Positions 1-11,093 of a stretch of 64,000 nt of DNA are shown one piece after another; within the stretch, counting starts at the first letter, position 1; each line of letters opens with the position of its first letter. Location of the stretch: contig OY740774.1 of the NCBI GenBank assembly GCA_963513935.1, positions 91,537,093 through 91,601,092 of the forward strand, given 5' to 3'. Under the pieces are notes generated by a model, which made no database searches, had not been told where the DNA came from, and saw nothing but the letters and a program-made list of their open reading frames with translations. The translations under genes and the position numbers were made by a program. The DNA comes from Aphrophora alni. Taxonomy: Eukaryota; Arthropoda; Insecta; Hemiptera; Aphrophoridae.

Positions 1-2883
1 TTTTACCTCTGAATTATATCTGTTATCTTATATATTATTATAAATCAATTTAATTATATAAGACGAAATATAACTTTCATTGGTAGTTCTGTAGTGATAA
101 ATGTAATACATACAATTTTAAAAAGGTATTGTAATACACATTTACCAAATAATATTATTCTTGTCAAAATATATATTATTGATTTTAAATTTACTCGTAG
201 TATAACAAAAATCAATACCGTAAATTAATATCAATACGTATTAGTAGTCAATACGTATTTTAAATTAATATCGTAGTTTAATTTATGTTTTAATTGTTAT
301 AAATGTAAGAAAAAAATGTGTAGTCTAAGTAATGCATATTTTAAGGTAAAAATATATAATAAAACAATTAGAATACCTTAATTTTGAAATGAGTTGAAAA
401 TCAAAACCACATTCCTTTTTGTTACAAAATAACATAAATAAATTTATATATGAATGAAAATAAAAAATATCATAATTATTATCAGTTCAATTAAGTTGTC
501 ACCAGAGAAAAGCAGTGGTATGCTCTATTATAATATTGATAGATTATTGACTTATTGCCGTATTTTTATTTTCAGTTAAGGTTTCTTTTCAGTTTCCTTC
601 TGTTTTTAAAAGGTAATTTATAAATTTCCTCTTTGAATGAGACAAGTTTCCACTAATTTCTATTAGATATTTATTACCTAAATATAATTTTATAGATCAA
701 AGAAAATTTCAAAGTATCTATTTGTTCACGTTTAGTTGCTATAGCGTGAACAATAGTTAAATTACCTCTCTGGAAAATATTAAATTTTATTACTGATTAA
801 ATTATATTATATATAAAGTTTAATATTATTTTCTTAAATTAAGGTATGTTTATCTCCTCTGATTTGGCATACATTAGGCTCTTATTTAAGAGATCAGTCT
901 CATAAAATAATACTGTGAAGAAACTGGCATCTATGATGTTTCTCTTATCTCTTGTAGTCTCTATATTTTCTGTGTTCCTTTGGTATAACCCTTGCCTCAG
1001 CAGCTATGATCATCTACTGGAATACAAGCGTTAAAAACTAACAAAACCTGAAGAATTCTTTTGATAATTCTTTTGTCACATTTTCTTTCATTTCAATTTA
1101 CTGCATTTTGTACTTATTCATTATTTCTTCTCTTCTCTGGGTTTTGACACACTTTCTTCAACAGTCCATATCCTTTTTCTTCACTTTTGGTAATATATTT
1201 TTCAAAATGGATCTACTCTATGTTCAGCCCCTGTGAGTAAAAATTCTTTATAGAAGAGACTTACGGAGTTTAATATGATATAACGAAAGAGAAGGCATTT
1301 TGACTGATATTATAAGTTTAACTAGATCATGCTTCCTATGATTTCTTCAAATTAGGATTAATATACACAAATATATTACGCTGATAAGTCAATTAGAAAA
1401 TATATTTATTGAAATCCATATCAGTTGGTTTTGTGTCCAATTGAAAGAATACAATTTGCAAAATAATTATTACATTTGATTAGAATGTTTTATTAAATCT
1501 TTGAAAAATTGTTAATCCTGAAGATATAAAGCGTCATGAGAAAGTTTCTCCTACGATGTTATTTGCATCGAATTTTCTAAGTTACATCATTATAAACAGT
1601 AGTTAAAATATGCATTGAAGGGAGTAGGTTATACACTTATTATTACAGTAACGCTTTTTAATGCATTTTTTAAGGGCAAAAGTTTTAACGAGAATTTCTC
1701 CATATCTTTAAAGTAGTATTGTTATTTAAAATAAAAGTAAAATTTTATTTCACTTTCCGACGTCTTTCTTTGAGATAAAAACGTTTAATATTCCGCGTGT
1801 ACCCTGTATTCTGCAAATACTGTATTGTGTTATTAATTTTCAAAAATATGTTATAAATACAAATTTATGAACATTACTACAAACTCTGTTAGTGTTATCA
1901 TTTTTTCTTTATTTAAAAAAAAATTAATAAAATTATCAGGTACGATAACAAAATATTTTCAAAATATGCTTCTGGTATGTGTTCGTAAATATATCTTAGA
2001 GAACGCACAGTAATGTGCATTAAGTGATATGTGCTTAAAAGTGATCTTATCTAGCCACAGTTCGAGAAAGTCAACAGTAAAATGTAGCGAAGTTTCGAGC
2101 CCGGATTAATGGCATAACTTATAGACGTTCAAGTGATTTAAAATTTCATTAAAATCAACTGATCTAATAATAAGTTAGTTGGTAACACGAATATTGAAAA
2201 ACATGTCTTGAACGTCTGGTTTTAAAAACATTACACTGTTTCAATAATGGAAAAGAAATATCAATCTCAGCCTACATCCAAGACGGACTAACAAACCAAA
2301 ATTTAAACTATTTAACATTTTCAGACGTGTATAAAAAAATATTTAATGTTATCGAATTTGTTAAAACATTTACATAGTTGACGTACTTCACTCATGTGTT
2401 TCTTTTACATTTAAAATATAAAAGTGATATTTTTAGGTGATACCGCTATTATTTCTTAGTTATAAATGTGCACATAATAAATAGGATGATTTGTAATAAA
2501 ATACGAAAAATCTTTAGGATAAAAAAGGAGTGATTTTTATTTTAAATTTAAATAATTTTTTGGGAGTAAATTTATAACTTTATATCATTATTGCCATCGT
2601 CTGTAATAATACACTCATTTATACACATGGGGGGGGGGGGGTATATTCTGTTAAATTTGTAAATACAGTCTTTGATTTAATTTTGTAATAATCCATAAGT
2701 TGTAAAATTGTTTCAATAATACGTTCATATTGAAACCAACAACAGTGTTGGTAGGACTTTTACATTATCACAATTATATATTATGATATTAATTGCAAAT
2801 GATGTATTTTCATTAAATGAACGAATATAACACTGTATAGTTAATTAACTATTGTTTTAAAAAAAGAAATTTTGTTTTTAAAT
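1..2883. other. AT-rich non-coding stretch
   Basis: I see no gene here. The sequence is AT-rich with short homopolymer runs. A run of 13 G at 2,629-2,641 is the only simple repeat that stands out. Stop codons are dense in all six frames, and no family motif is visible. Confidence 0.6.
2629..2641. repeat. poly-G run
   Basis: An uninterrupted run of 13 G in otherwise AT-rich DNA. A similar run occurs in A1 at 20,871-20,883 and a shorter one in A2 at 46,779-46,788. Runs of this kind are prone to length errors in sequencing. Confidence 0.9.
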
Positions 2884-3025
2884 GTTGATATGTAAGATGA
2901 CAGGGTACTTGTATTCATTATTGTAAAACATTTATCAAATGTTGTTAAATGTGTTCTGTACGAGAAGAAAATGAGGGACTACTCTAACAAAGAGGAAATT
3001 TAAAGTGTTATTGAAATTAGATTTA
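2884..3025 (+). repeat. diverged dispersed repeat, copy 1
   Basis: This stretch aligns by eye with 4,011-4,146. Both start with GTTGATA followed by GTAAGAT, then GGGTAC, a TGTAAAA block, an AAATGTG block and a closing GTGTTATTGAA block, in the same order and with similar spacing. The copies are well diverged, so this is an old repeat. I do not recognise the family and see no coding content. Confidence 0.55.
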
Positions 3026-4010
3026 CCTGAAAATTAAACAATTTGTTGGGCTCCATCATGTACTTACCGTATCATACGATATAATAAAATTAGTTCCATT
3101 AAATGTAATATTAAAAAGTTGATTACTTGACCCTTGTAGAATAGTAGAACATGTTAATTTGTATTTGAACATCAAGGAGTCATATTCAGTAAGGTACGTT
3201 TGCTAAAACAATTTTACAGATTTTCTGAACCTATTGGAGTCGGTTCTGGTAATTGAAGTTTATTCTGAACTTTCTTGACTTCAGTTAGGTCTTAATGGGA
3301 CTCGTATATGTGCATATAAAAACATTTCCACTCGCTACGCTCGTATGAGTGTTTCCTCTATAGCCGGACTCGAATTTGTACACTTACGAAGACTTGTTAC
3401 GCTTCTGTCGGTGATTCTACTCTATTCGGTTTCATAAACATACGTAACATTTTTTTTTCTAGGAATGTCAGCATCTGATATTATATATTTAACATAATTT
3501 TATCATGCAAAAGAACAAATTTATTATATATATAGAAATTAATTTTGTTTTAAAATATTGACGTCAATATGTTTGTATTTTTTTTTTTTTATTTTGAAAA
3601 ATAACCCCTTTGGGGTCGTGAAAGCCGAAATATTTGGATGCAGCACCACCCAATGTTATTTTGATTATAAATTAATACACATTATTAATTTGTTTTGATA
3701 GGATTACAAACAGAATTGAAATTTAAAAATTTGAATAATACCCTACACTAGGTAACAACCGATTTTTTTTTAAACGACTATCATTTTCACGTTTTCAATT
3801 TAAGTTTTCTGAATTTCCATGATTCTACTATCATCCCCTATATCAAATTTTATGTTCAAATCTTAATTTATGTGGTAGTTATTATTTTTTACTACAGTTG
3901 ACTGACAGACGGCATCACAAAAATCACTTTTCGATTTCCTGATAACACTTAATGTGAAGATCAATCATAAAACGCATATAATGGGTAAGTAACGCATAAT
4001 TGTCGGGAAC
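3026..4010. other. non-coding spacer between repeat copies
   Basis: No gene is seen. A slightly GC-richer patch lies at about 3,300-3,430, and a poly-T run lies near 3,580. Neither matches anything I can name. Confidence 0.5.
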
Positions 4011-4146
4011 GTTGATAAGTAAGATAAGAGGGTACCTGTAAATATTAATGTAAAAAATAATCAAAAGATGTTTAAATGTGATTTGTGGCAAGAATAGGAC
4101 TTATATAAAAAAGCTAGAGCTTCAGGTGTTATTGAAGTTATATTTA
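4011..4146 (+). repeat. diverged dispersed repeat, copy 2
   Basis: The partner of 2,884-3,025, in the same orientation. The best-preserved block is the end, GTGTTATTGAAGTTATATTT at 4,126-4,145, against GTGTTATTGAAATTAGATTT in copy 1. The start-to-start distance is about 1.13 kb. Confidence 0.55.
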
Positions 4147-5872
4147 GAAGTACATAAATTAAAATAAGAAACACTAACTTTTTTATTGTTATTTTAAACT
4201 TTTAAAATGTATTAAATCTCTGATAAAATATTGTAGGTTTGTTTAGAAATTGTAGGTGGATGAATTATATATCGTTTTCAATATACAACTTGTGAAAAGG
4301 TTTTAAAGATGAGAATAGCGTTACAAAACATTTCAGTCTCTAGAGATAACAATGATATCGAGTATCCAAGAAAATTATTTTGCAACAAAGTACAATATTC
4401 ACACCTCCGATTTTAATCAGAATATGTATTTCTTGTTTATATATAACTATACATTACTACCGACATCTAAACATCATTTTTAGAAAAACGAATTGAACCA
4501 ATGGCGACCTGCACCACTATAGAAGACTTTTTGTATAGCTGTACAAGCAACAATATTGTCTATGGTTGAATATGTTTCGTATGACAGTAACATCCACAGA
4601 CAATAAACGATATTATTTGTGGTAAAATCATTCAAGAAGTAAGGTCAAAAGGGATCCAATCAATTTTATATTTGACGATATTGGATTAACTTAGTTTAAG
4701 GTAAAACGGAGGCCATGCTTTTCAACCTGCGTCTGCCCAACTTTATTTCAATAAGCAGATTATTACCAATAATTTCAGCAATGTTTATTCTTTAAGTCCT
4801 TTCCCTGTGTTCTATAGTATACGTAAGTATATACATTCAATTATATTTACTATAAAAGAAACTATTTCCATACGTTTAAGCTATCAAACATTACTATTAT
4901 AAATATACATACATACATATATAAACATATATAATAGTGCATGTAATAATTTACGTATATTAGTAATTCATAATAAGTCTACGGTCTAGCCGTAAATCAG
5001 TGAACATACTGATTTAGTTATATAAACATGATGATATTTTAAATAAAGTATGTTATTAATTTATGTGTTTATTTCATTTATTGTTATTTATTAGTTACTG
5101 AAAACAATAAAATTTCGGATTTTTGGTTTATTGCCAATAAGCAATAAAACCAAAATTTTTGAGACGGAGGAAAATTAAATTATTTTAAAGTATTTACCCT
5201 ATACATCTGAGAAAATTGTATCTAAATCATAACACTGATAATAAATTAATTCCAAATTAGTTCTTGATTGCCCTCTTTCTTCAATTGGTTAAATTACAAT
5301 GTCATATTTATTAAGATATGATAGATATACATATTTTTCAATTTAAATAAACTTTTTTCTTATAAAAATTCTGGCTCCTCAACTTAATATTGTTGGTCTG
5401 GATATGTAGTGATTTTAAGAATTCCTTTTAGAATATTGCTAAAATATTGTGCAAATTGCTGGAGAAAATTTCCAAAAAAACTTTAAATTATGGTTATTTT
5501 TAAAACGTTTCAGATACGTTTTTGTTATGACAATACCTAATTGATTCATACATAATAAATCAAGCCATACTTATCGTGTAGAGTGCATTTTGGTCATTTA
5601 TGTAAGTAGATATTTATATACTCACAACCCTGAATTTTTGAGCAAATTTAATGTAATTTCTGTGACTTGAAGAACATTGAAATTAAGCCAAAGTTCGGTC
5701 AAACGTCATTGTTCTACATATTAAAATTATCTGAAATTGGAACTTCTACATTTTGTTGTTGACAAAATTAATTTGATAGAATAGAAGTAAAGTCAAAATC
5801 TGCGTAACAGTTAAAAATGTCTTTCATTTTATAATTAATTAGGACGTCGTTTATGATGTTAAATCAAACTAA
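4147..5872. other. AT-rich non-coding stretch
   Basis: No supported gene. It holds a foldback at 5,120-5,156 (listed separately) and a minor hairpin, TACGG/CCGTA, near 4,980-4,994. Confidence 0.5.
5120..5156. repeat. inverted repeat (hairpin)
   Basis: The left arm TTTTTGGTTTATTGC and the right arm GCAATAAAACCAAAA pair over about 14 bp with one bulged A. The loop is 6 nt (CAATAA). Nothing links it to a terminator or a gene. It could be a small foldback element or a chance palindrome in AT-rich DNA. Confidence 0.6.
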
Positions 5873-5953
5873 CACGAAAGATATATGTACTGTGCAATCC
5901 ATTGTGATGTTTGTGGAAGAATATTCCATAGACACAAACTAACGAGATGGTAA
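5873..5953 (+). pseudogene. possible C2H2 zinc-finger fragment
   Basis: Between in-frame stops at 5,870 and 5,951 a 26-codon frame reads like the front of a classical C2H2 finger. It has C-x2-C (the peptide CDVCGRIF), then HRHKLTR with the usual Leu, followed by Trp where the first zinc-binding His would stand, and then a stop. The second half of the finger is absent. It lies in the same reading frame as, and directly before, the Penelope-like endonuclease remnant. It may be a piece of a host or transposon zinc-finger exon cut by that insertion. A chance match cannot be excluded for so short a stretch. Confidence 0.3.
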
Positions 5954-6475
5954 CTTTTATTTAAATTTGTCCTATATATATCTAGATTCAACCGTATTCT
6001 AGATCGTCCTATCAGCAATACTTTCCACAGACATGGCTATAAAATTGCTCATCGAGCTTCAAATAATTTAAGCAACTTCCTCCAAACCAAACCAAACAAG
6101 AACCAAGACCAATTCACGAATAGTGGAATTTATAAACTTTCCTGTAACAACTGTGACAAGATATATATAGGACAAACAGGGCGCTCGTTCAAGACTAGAT
6201 TCAAGGAACATTTACCTAGCCATAAAAAAACAACAACAGACAGACAAAAATCAAATTATGCTGAACACCTGATTAATGAGAACCACAATTACACGGACAT
6301 AAACACAAATTTGCAAATATTATACAAAACCAATAAAGGTACAACAATGAATATATTAGAAGAATTCCAAATATATACAGAATATAAGAAGAACCCAGAC
6401 AACATGTTAAATGACAAACTGAACTTTTCTTCCAACCCTATATATGATATAATAACAAAAATTAAAACTAAATAA
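5954..6475 (+). pseudogene. Penelope-like element endonuclease (GIY-YIG) remnant
   Basis: This is the C-terminal part of a Penelope-like reverse transcriptase/endonuclease polyprotein, open for 173 codons from the stop at 5,951 to the TAA at 6,473-6,475. From about codon 11 a linker of the usual type (GYKIAHRASNN) leads into the nuclease domain. That domain has GIY at codons 58-60 (from 6,125), a Cys-x2-Cys pair (SCNNCDK), YIG in IYIGQTGRSF, the catalytic-type Arg in the following TRFKEH segment, a His pair in AEHLINENH, and the catalytic-type Glu in LEEFQIY. The domain therefore looks complete, with no frameshift or stop. It has no start codon of its own and lacks the reverse transcriptase, so the copy cannot be autonomous. 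In a living element the nuclease would nick target DNA in the nucleus to prime reverse transcription. Confidence 0.85.
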
Positions 6476-6683
6476 ACATAGCAAACATGTTTACATTTCA
6501 TTTCAGCTAATCTTAATTATCAGTATCATACTGATAACTGCTGTATAGATCCAGTACCATACCTGCAGCTGGACAAGTAAGACATATAATGTGGCCACAA
6601 ACAATTTTATTATTTATGTACGACGAGTCATACTCCGATTTTATATGTGTTAGTGTTTTGTGTTACGTGTCTATGTGTTAGTG

Positions 6684-6732
6684 CGGGCCTGATGAAGCCG
6701 ACAGTGTTCGGCGAAACAGCGCTGTAGCTAAA
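6684..6732 (+). ncRNA. hammerhead-like ribozyme motif of the Penelope-like element
   Basis: The conserved core box CTGATGA is at 6,689-6,695. Stem II pairs GCCGA (6,697-6,701) with TCGGC (6,708-6,712) around a 6-nt loop. GAA follows at 6,713-6,715. Stem III is the palindrome ACAGCGCTGT (6,716-6,725), with A as the putative cleavage-site base at 6,726 (a GUA triplet). Stem I is weak: 2-3 bp next to the core (GC with GC), with possible further pairing of TTAG and CTAA across an internal loop. There is one extra A between the core box and stem II. A tiny palindromic stem III is typical of hammerheads in Penelope-like elements, where dimers are thought to be the active form. Activity is not shown by sequence. 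Confidence 0.65.
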
Positions 6733-6879
6733 ACCAATATACGGACTGAGGACAACCTCTAAGGTAATTAACTATATTATATATTAAACAGTCCAAGGCA
6801 ACACATTATACTTTATAAAATTTTAATTTGTCATTTCTTGTTCTATGGGGATAATTTATATTAGCCTGCTTCAGTGTAC

Positions 6880-6882
<3 letters not shown>

Positions 6883-6935
<53 letters not shown>

Positions 6936-6957
6936 ATATATATATTATATATATATA
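6883..6957. repeat. AT microsatellite
   Basis: Pure AT dinucleotides run from 6,883 to 6,931, followed by an interrupted AT tract to about 6,957. Confidence 0.95.
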
Positions 6958-7883
6958 AACAAAAAAACGGAATAATTTTAAATTAACTTAATGGTTTATA
7001 TTTAGTTTAATACACTGATAATATTGAAATATATATTTTTTTAATCTTATTTTTTTTTTATATTAAAAGTTATGATATTTTAATTTGACATTTGCTAACA
7101 TTAGTTAATAAAACAATCAAAACTAATTGTTTCAAGATTTGTGACATCACTTTCGTTAACGAATGCTACAAAAAAAAAAAAACGTAATGGAGTATTAATA
7201 ATAAACAAAAAACATTGCTTTATACTAGGATGTAAGTCTACTGCAAAATAATGATATAGTTACCAGGACTAGAATTCAAGGCCGAAGTAGTCCAACCTAA
7301 ACAAAATACATTAATGTCATCAGGAAATATGTGTAATACATTTACAAGCTACAAGTACATAAAAAACAAATCTATAAATCACTTTATGCTAAACAAAACA
7401 ACCATTGTTTATGGCTTAAACCAGCACAGACCAAGTAATAGTGTGAGAAACTGTCAGCAGTTCAACATATAGGCTACCTATCATGAATTTTTTGTAATTG
7501 ACTTTTTTACTCTTAACAATTTAGCACATAACCTAACCATTAAACCTGGAACTGGTTTATAATGGAAAACTCCATTCTTATTTAAAAAGAAAGGATTTGA
7601 CGTTAATGTTACAGTATATCTAACGGAAGTATCGACCATTTTTCTTTTGTCATGACTGCCTGTAAAGATAATCCATTAAAAGTTTAAATAAGTCATCAAT
7701 TTATATCACCTCTCTTTGGGATGAATTATTTAAGTTCCTGTAATTCAATTAGTGATATTTTGAAAACAGTAGTCTGTTATTTTTTATTTATATAGTATTA
7801 CAAAAGTCGTGATATTTTTTTGTTTTCTTCTTCATATATTTACGGCCTTTCTAATATAGGACACTGTCTATATTCTTTCGGTT
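6958..7883. other. AT-rich non-coding stretch
   Basis: No gene seen. A-rich and T-rich runs near 7,050 and 7,170 are the only visible structure. Confidence 0.5.
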
Positions 7884-8215
7884 TTATTTCCCATCAGATC
7901 CTGCGTTTCTGCTGCTTGTCCTTTGAATTAGTTTCTGTTGTCCGTTTCCTCTTCTCCAACTGTTCCGTATTTTCTTCGTCAGCCTGTTTAGGTTCATTCT
8001 TTTCAGGTGTCGGTAGAATTTCAGTTTTTCATTCTTATTGTCTTTCCTTTTTGTACTACTATTGAGGTTATCTTGCTGCTTAATCTGTATGCATGTATTT
8101 CTTCTATTGTTTTTCTTGGACCAAGGATTTTTCTCTGGAACTTGCGCTCTTTTCCCTCGATCGCAGTCTGATTTGACTTTCGATTTATTATTAAGGTGAA
8201 AACGACTTTTATCAA
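7884..8215 (-). pseudogene. non-LTR retrotransposon (LINE) C-terminal tail, frameshifted
   Basis: Read on the minus strand, the frame from 8,215 to 8,021 contains KERKFQRKILGPRKT followed by SSKITSIV. A one-base shift near 8,027 then leads into a second frame, which reads KLKFYRHLKRMNLNRLTKKI and ends at a TAA at 7,884-7,886. The order RKILGP, then KxKFYxHLxRMNxNRLTKxI, is one I know from the tail after the reverse transcriptase in non-LTR retrotransposons of insects and other arthropods. The reverse transcriptase itself is not seen upstream, so only the 3' end survives. The frameshift and short length mark it as dead. I cannot assign the clade with certainty. Confidence 0.65.
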
Positions 8216-10904
8216 TTTTATTGATTTAGATATGTCTTAAAAAGCGAGTTGATTCTTAAAAAAGGTTGGAATTTTTTTTTCGGAACTAACTTTTTCACAA
8301 CAAAAAATTGTCATTAACACCAAGGATGCATACATGTTTTTAGACGTTTTTATTAATGTGTAACAATCAAAGGCATACATTTTTATATTTTATCTTAAAC
8401 ACTTATTAAAAAGTCTCCTATAATTCAGGTCTTGTTAAAAATATTGTTATCAAGAACTATTCCTTTAAAAAAATATATTATTTAAAAAAAAAGTTTGGAC
8501 GCGGGTATGATTCTTGTTTATGTATATGTAAACTGTAGCTTTAAAGTTATATTCAATTGACTCGCTTTACCATTGCTACTATTTAGATTTTAGAATACAA
8601 AAAAAACCTTTTTTGAATTCATTACCAACATTATTTTTTTAATGCTTTTTGTGCCTAAATCCATTCTACTATACCTGCGCTTTTTTACATTATTCAACTA
8701 GAAATAACAACGTTTGAGAAAGGAACAAACTGGAAAAGTAAATAAACTATTTCATACATAAGTAGCAGAGTAGTTAAATCGAACAAGAATCAACCTAACT
8801 TTTGGTTTTAAAATGAAATTGAAAATCAGGTTGTATTAAATAATGGTCTTAAAAAGAAAAAAAAACACTTGATGAATAAATATTTGACTATCTCTTGAAA
8901 TAAGTTCGGACATGTAAATAAACTTCGATTATTTTGAGTTGTTCAAATCTCACATATATAATATATTCAACTTATAATTACGCTTATCTTACTATATTGT
9001 TATTTGAAGGAAATGGACACAAGTTTAGTTAACAATGTGAATTGATAGTTTAGTTTGTAAAGAATTTCAGTTATCGGTATTAGGATTCATAAATATATCT
9101 TGTAATTTATTGTTTTAAATTATTAATCCTCCTTTCGTGCTCGTCGGTATTCAGGTTCTGCTTAAGTCATTAATATATTGAATGGAATGTTTAATATTGA
9201 TACCTTATAACGTTAGATTTACTTTGATGGTTGATATATTTAATACATTTATGTTTATTTTATTATTTTTATCTGTAACGTAAAATAAATAGTCAGAGAC
9301 ATCTTAACCTTTCTTTTGTATTGTCATACTGCCAATGATAGTCAATAGTCACAACACATACTTTTCTTGAACGATTAAAATTTCCTCGTTATTTATCTCT
9401 TCTGTTATATTTAAGTAAAACGATAATTAACGACATCTCCATGTCAGTTTGTTAATTTTACAGCAACTTTATATATTGTTCCTAACTGTACTGAATTGAC
9501 GAGTATATGTTTATTTAATCTTCATTCAAATTAAACTACATTATTATCAAGTTTTTGAATGAAAACTACCAATGCCCCTGATTACTAAAATTCTTGTATA
9601 AATATGTGTAGTAGTTTTAATATTTTTCAACACATGTCCGACAACGACAACGTAATAAACCATTATTCTTGAATAATACTGGTTTTATTGACATCGTACT
9701 ACTTGTATATAGGCGAAAATGAGCATATTTATTGTTTAAATAAATATAAGGAATCATTTAAATACATATTTATTGGTGTACTTTATTTATTGAAATAGAT
9801 TGAGTGATAGTTTTTAAAAGTTTTGATTACACTGTCTTCTTTATCAAATAATATTCAGACTGGGGTACAAAATAGTTGTGATATCAAAATTAAAATCGGA
9901 CTAAAATTTTTAATAATAAAATGCCTCTTTTTCGAATGATTCAAAGGAAAATGTGCTTTTCAATAACTCCTGATAATTTAAATAATGAAAGCATCGATGA
10001 AATAGAAAACCATTTCTTCAAATACGTTTTGTGTAATGAAATTCCATGGAGAAGGACCTAACAAATAACCACATATTATTTCCACTTTTCCAATAAGTGT
10101 TAAAATTTAGTGGTGAAAACTTTTCAACGCCGAATTTAAATTGTAAACGTTGACTTCATTTTCGAATCATAAGAAAAATAAATTGGGTAATACATTATAT
10201 TTAATGCCTGGTTATGTTATTAGTTTGAATCATAGAGGGGGGCGGGTCAGAACAGATACGTTACGTTATAAACGTAATTAACTATTACCACAAATTAGTG
10301 GGACAGCCATGAGGGATTTAAACCAATGATCCGGGCATCTTGATTAATTACTGTTGATTTAGAACACTTGAGTTTGCAATTCGATATATTAGGCACTTGG
10401 ACATGAAGGTGGTGAACTAACGTTTACAATTTTTTATTTTTACGAGCTATTATTATGGTATGGGATAAAAATACTTTTATTAAACTACTCTCTGCATATG
10501 CATATAAAAACAAGCAGAAATTGGTCACGTTTTTGTATGGCGGTTTAATTAAACGTGTTATCCCAGATTTATATTAAATTCCACAAATTGTACACGTAGG
10601 TATCATTTATTTCAGAATGTATAAAACTTAAATATAATACTATTCAAATTTTAATTCGTATTGTTTTAACGTTATTAACCAAAAATATCACCTAAATAGT
10701 AGTTACTAAATCAATTTATTTCGCTTTCTTTAAACCGTGGTTATTGTAATTACTTATATTAGTGTTTTGTATCATTATTTATTCAAATTTATAGTAATAA
10801 GATTTGTTTTTCCTTTGTCTTTTTATATTTATAAATTAAAAATAGCACAGAAGTGTAGTATACATTGTGCATTTTTAGGTTGACTTATTAAATTATTGTT
10901 TTTA
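8216..10904. other. AT-rich non-coding stretch
   Basis: No supported gene or RNA. A faint internal-promoter B-box-like match on the minus strand near 10,310-10,345 was considered and rejected. Confidence 0.5.
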
Positions 10905-11093
10905 ATGAAAATGGAGACGCCCAAGTATCGATTCATCAAAGTACGAGGGGAACCTTCCTATCAACTCTGAAAGTTTGGGTTATTAACTATAGGCGCCGGA
11001 GTATGGAGTCCTCTATTTTATTTACAAAATATATTTAATAACAATTGTCATAATACTGTAAAATTTAAAACACTATACATACCTCTCTCATAA
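10905..11093 (+). other. weak coding-like segment, unidentified
   Basis: A frame opens with an ATG at 10,905, runs 21 codons to a TGA at 10,968, then stays open in the same frame to a TAA at 11,091-11,093. The first part (ETPKYRFIKVRGEPSYQL) is less AT-driven in composition than most chance frames here. There is no recognisable domain. It may be a decayed exon or chance. Confidence 0.15.

Larger units (their letters stand above)
5954..6780 (+). mobile_element. 5'-truncated Penelope-like retroelement
   Basis: Seen: an open GIY-YIG endonuclease frame ending at 6,475, followed by about 300 bp of non-coding sequence with a hammerhead-like motif at 6,684-6,732. Family knowledge: Penelope-like elements encode a reverse transcriptase followed by a GIY-YIG endonuclease, and their terminal repeats often carry small hammerhead ribozymes. 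Here the reverse transcriptase is missing, so the copy is 5'-truncated, a usual outcome of target-primed insertion. The right end is only approximate and I could not define a target-site duplication. An AT microsatellite begins about 100 bp downstream. Confidence 0.8.

Noticed and set aside
1170..1240. Possible small exon between TTCTTCAACAG and GTGAGTAAAA
   Set aside because: Both sites look like splice signals, but the enclosed 60-70 bp show no protein-like content and such pairs are expected by chance in this much sequence.
4500..4569. ATG in good start context opening a 22-codon frame (MATCTTIEDF)
   Set aside because: Too short, with no continuation or motif.
6289..6501. Minus-strand open frame of 70 codons
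   Set aside because: It is the antisense shadow of the Penelope-like endonuclease frame.
10310..10345. B-box-like string on the minus strand (GGTTTAAATCC) suggesting a tRNA-derived element
   Set aside because: No matching A box at proper distance and no T-arm stem.
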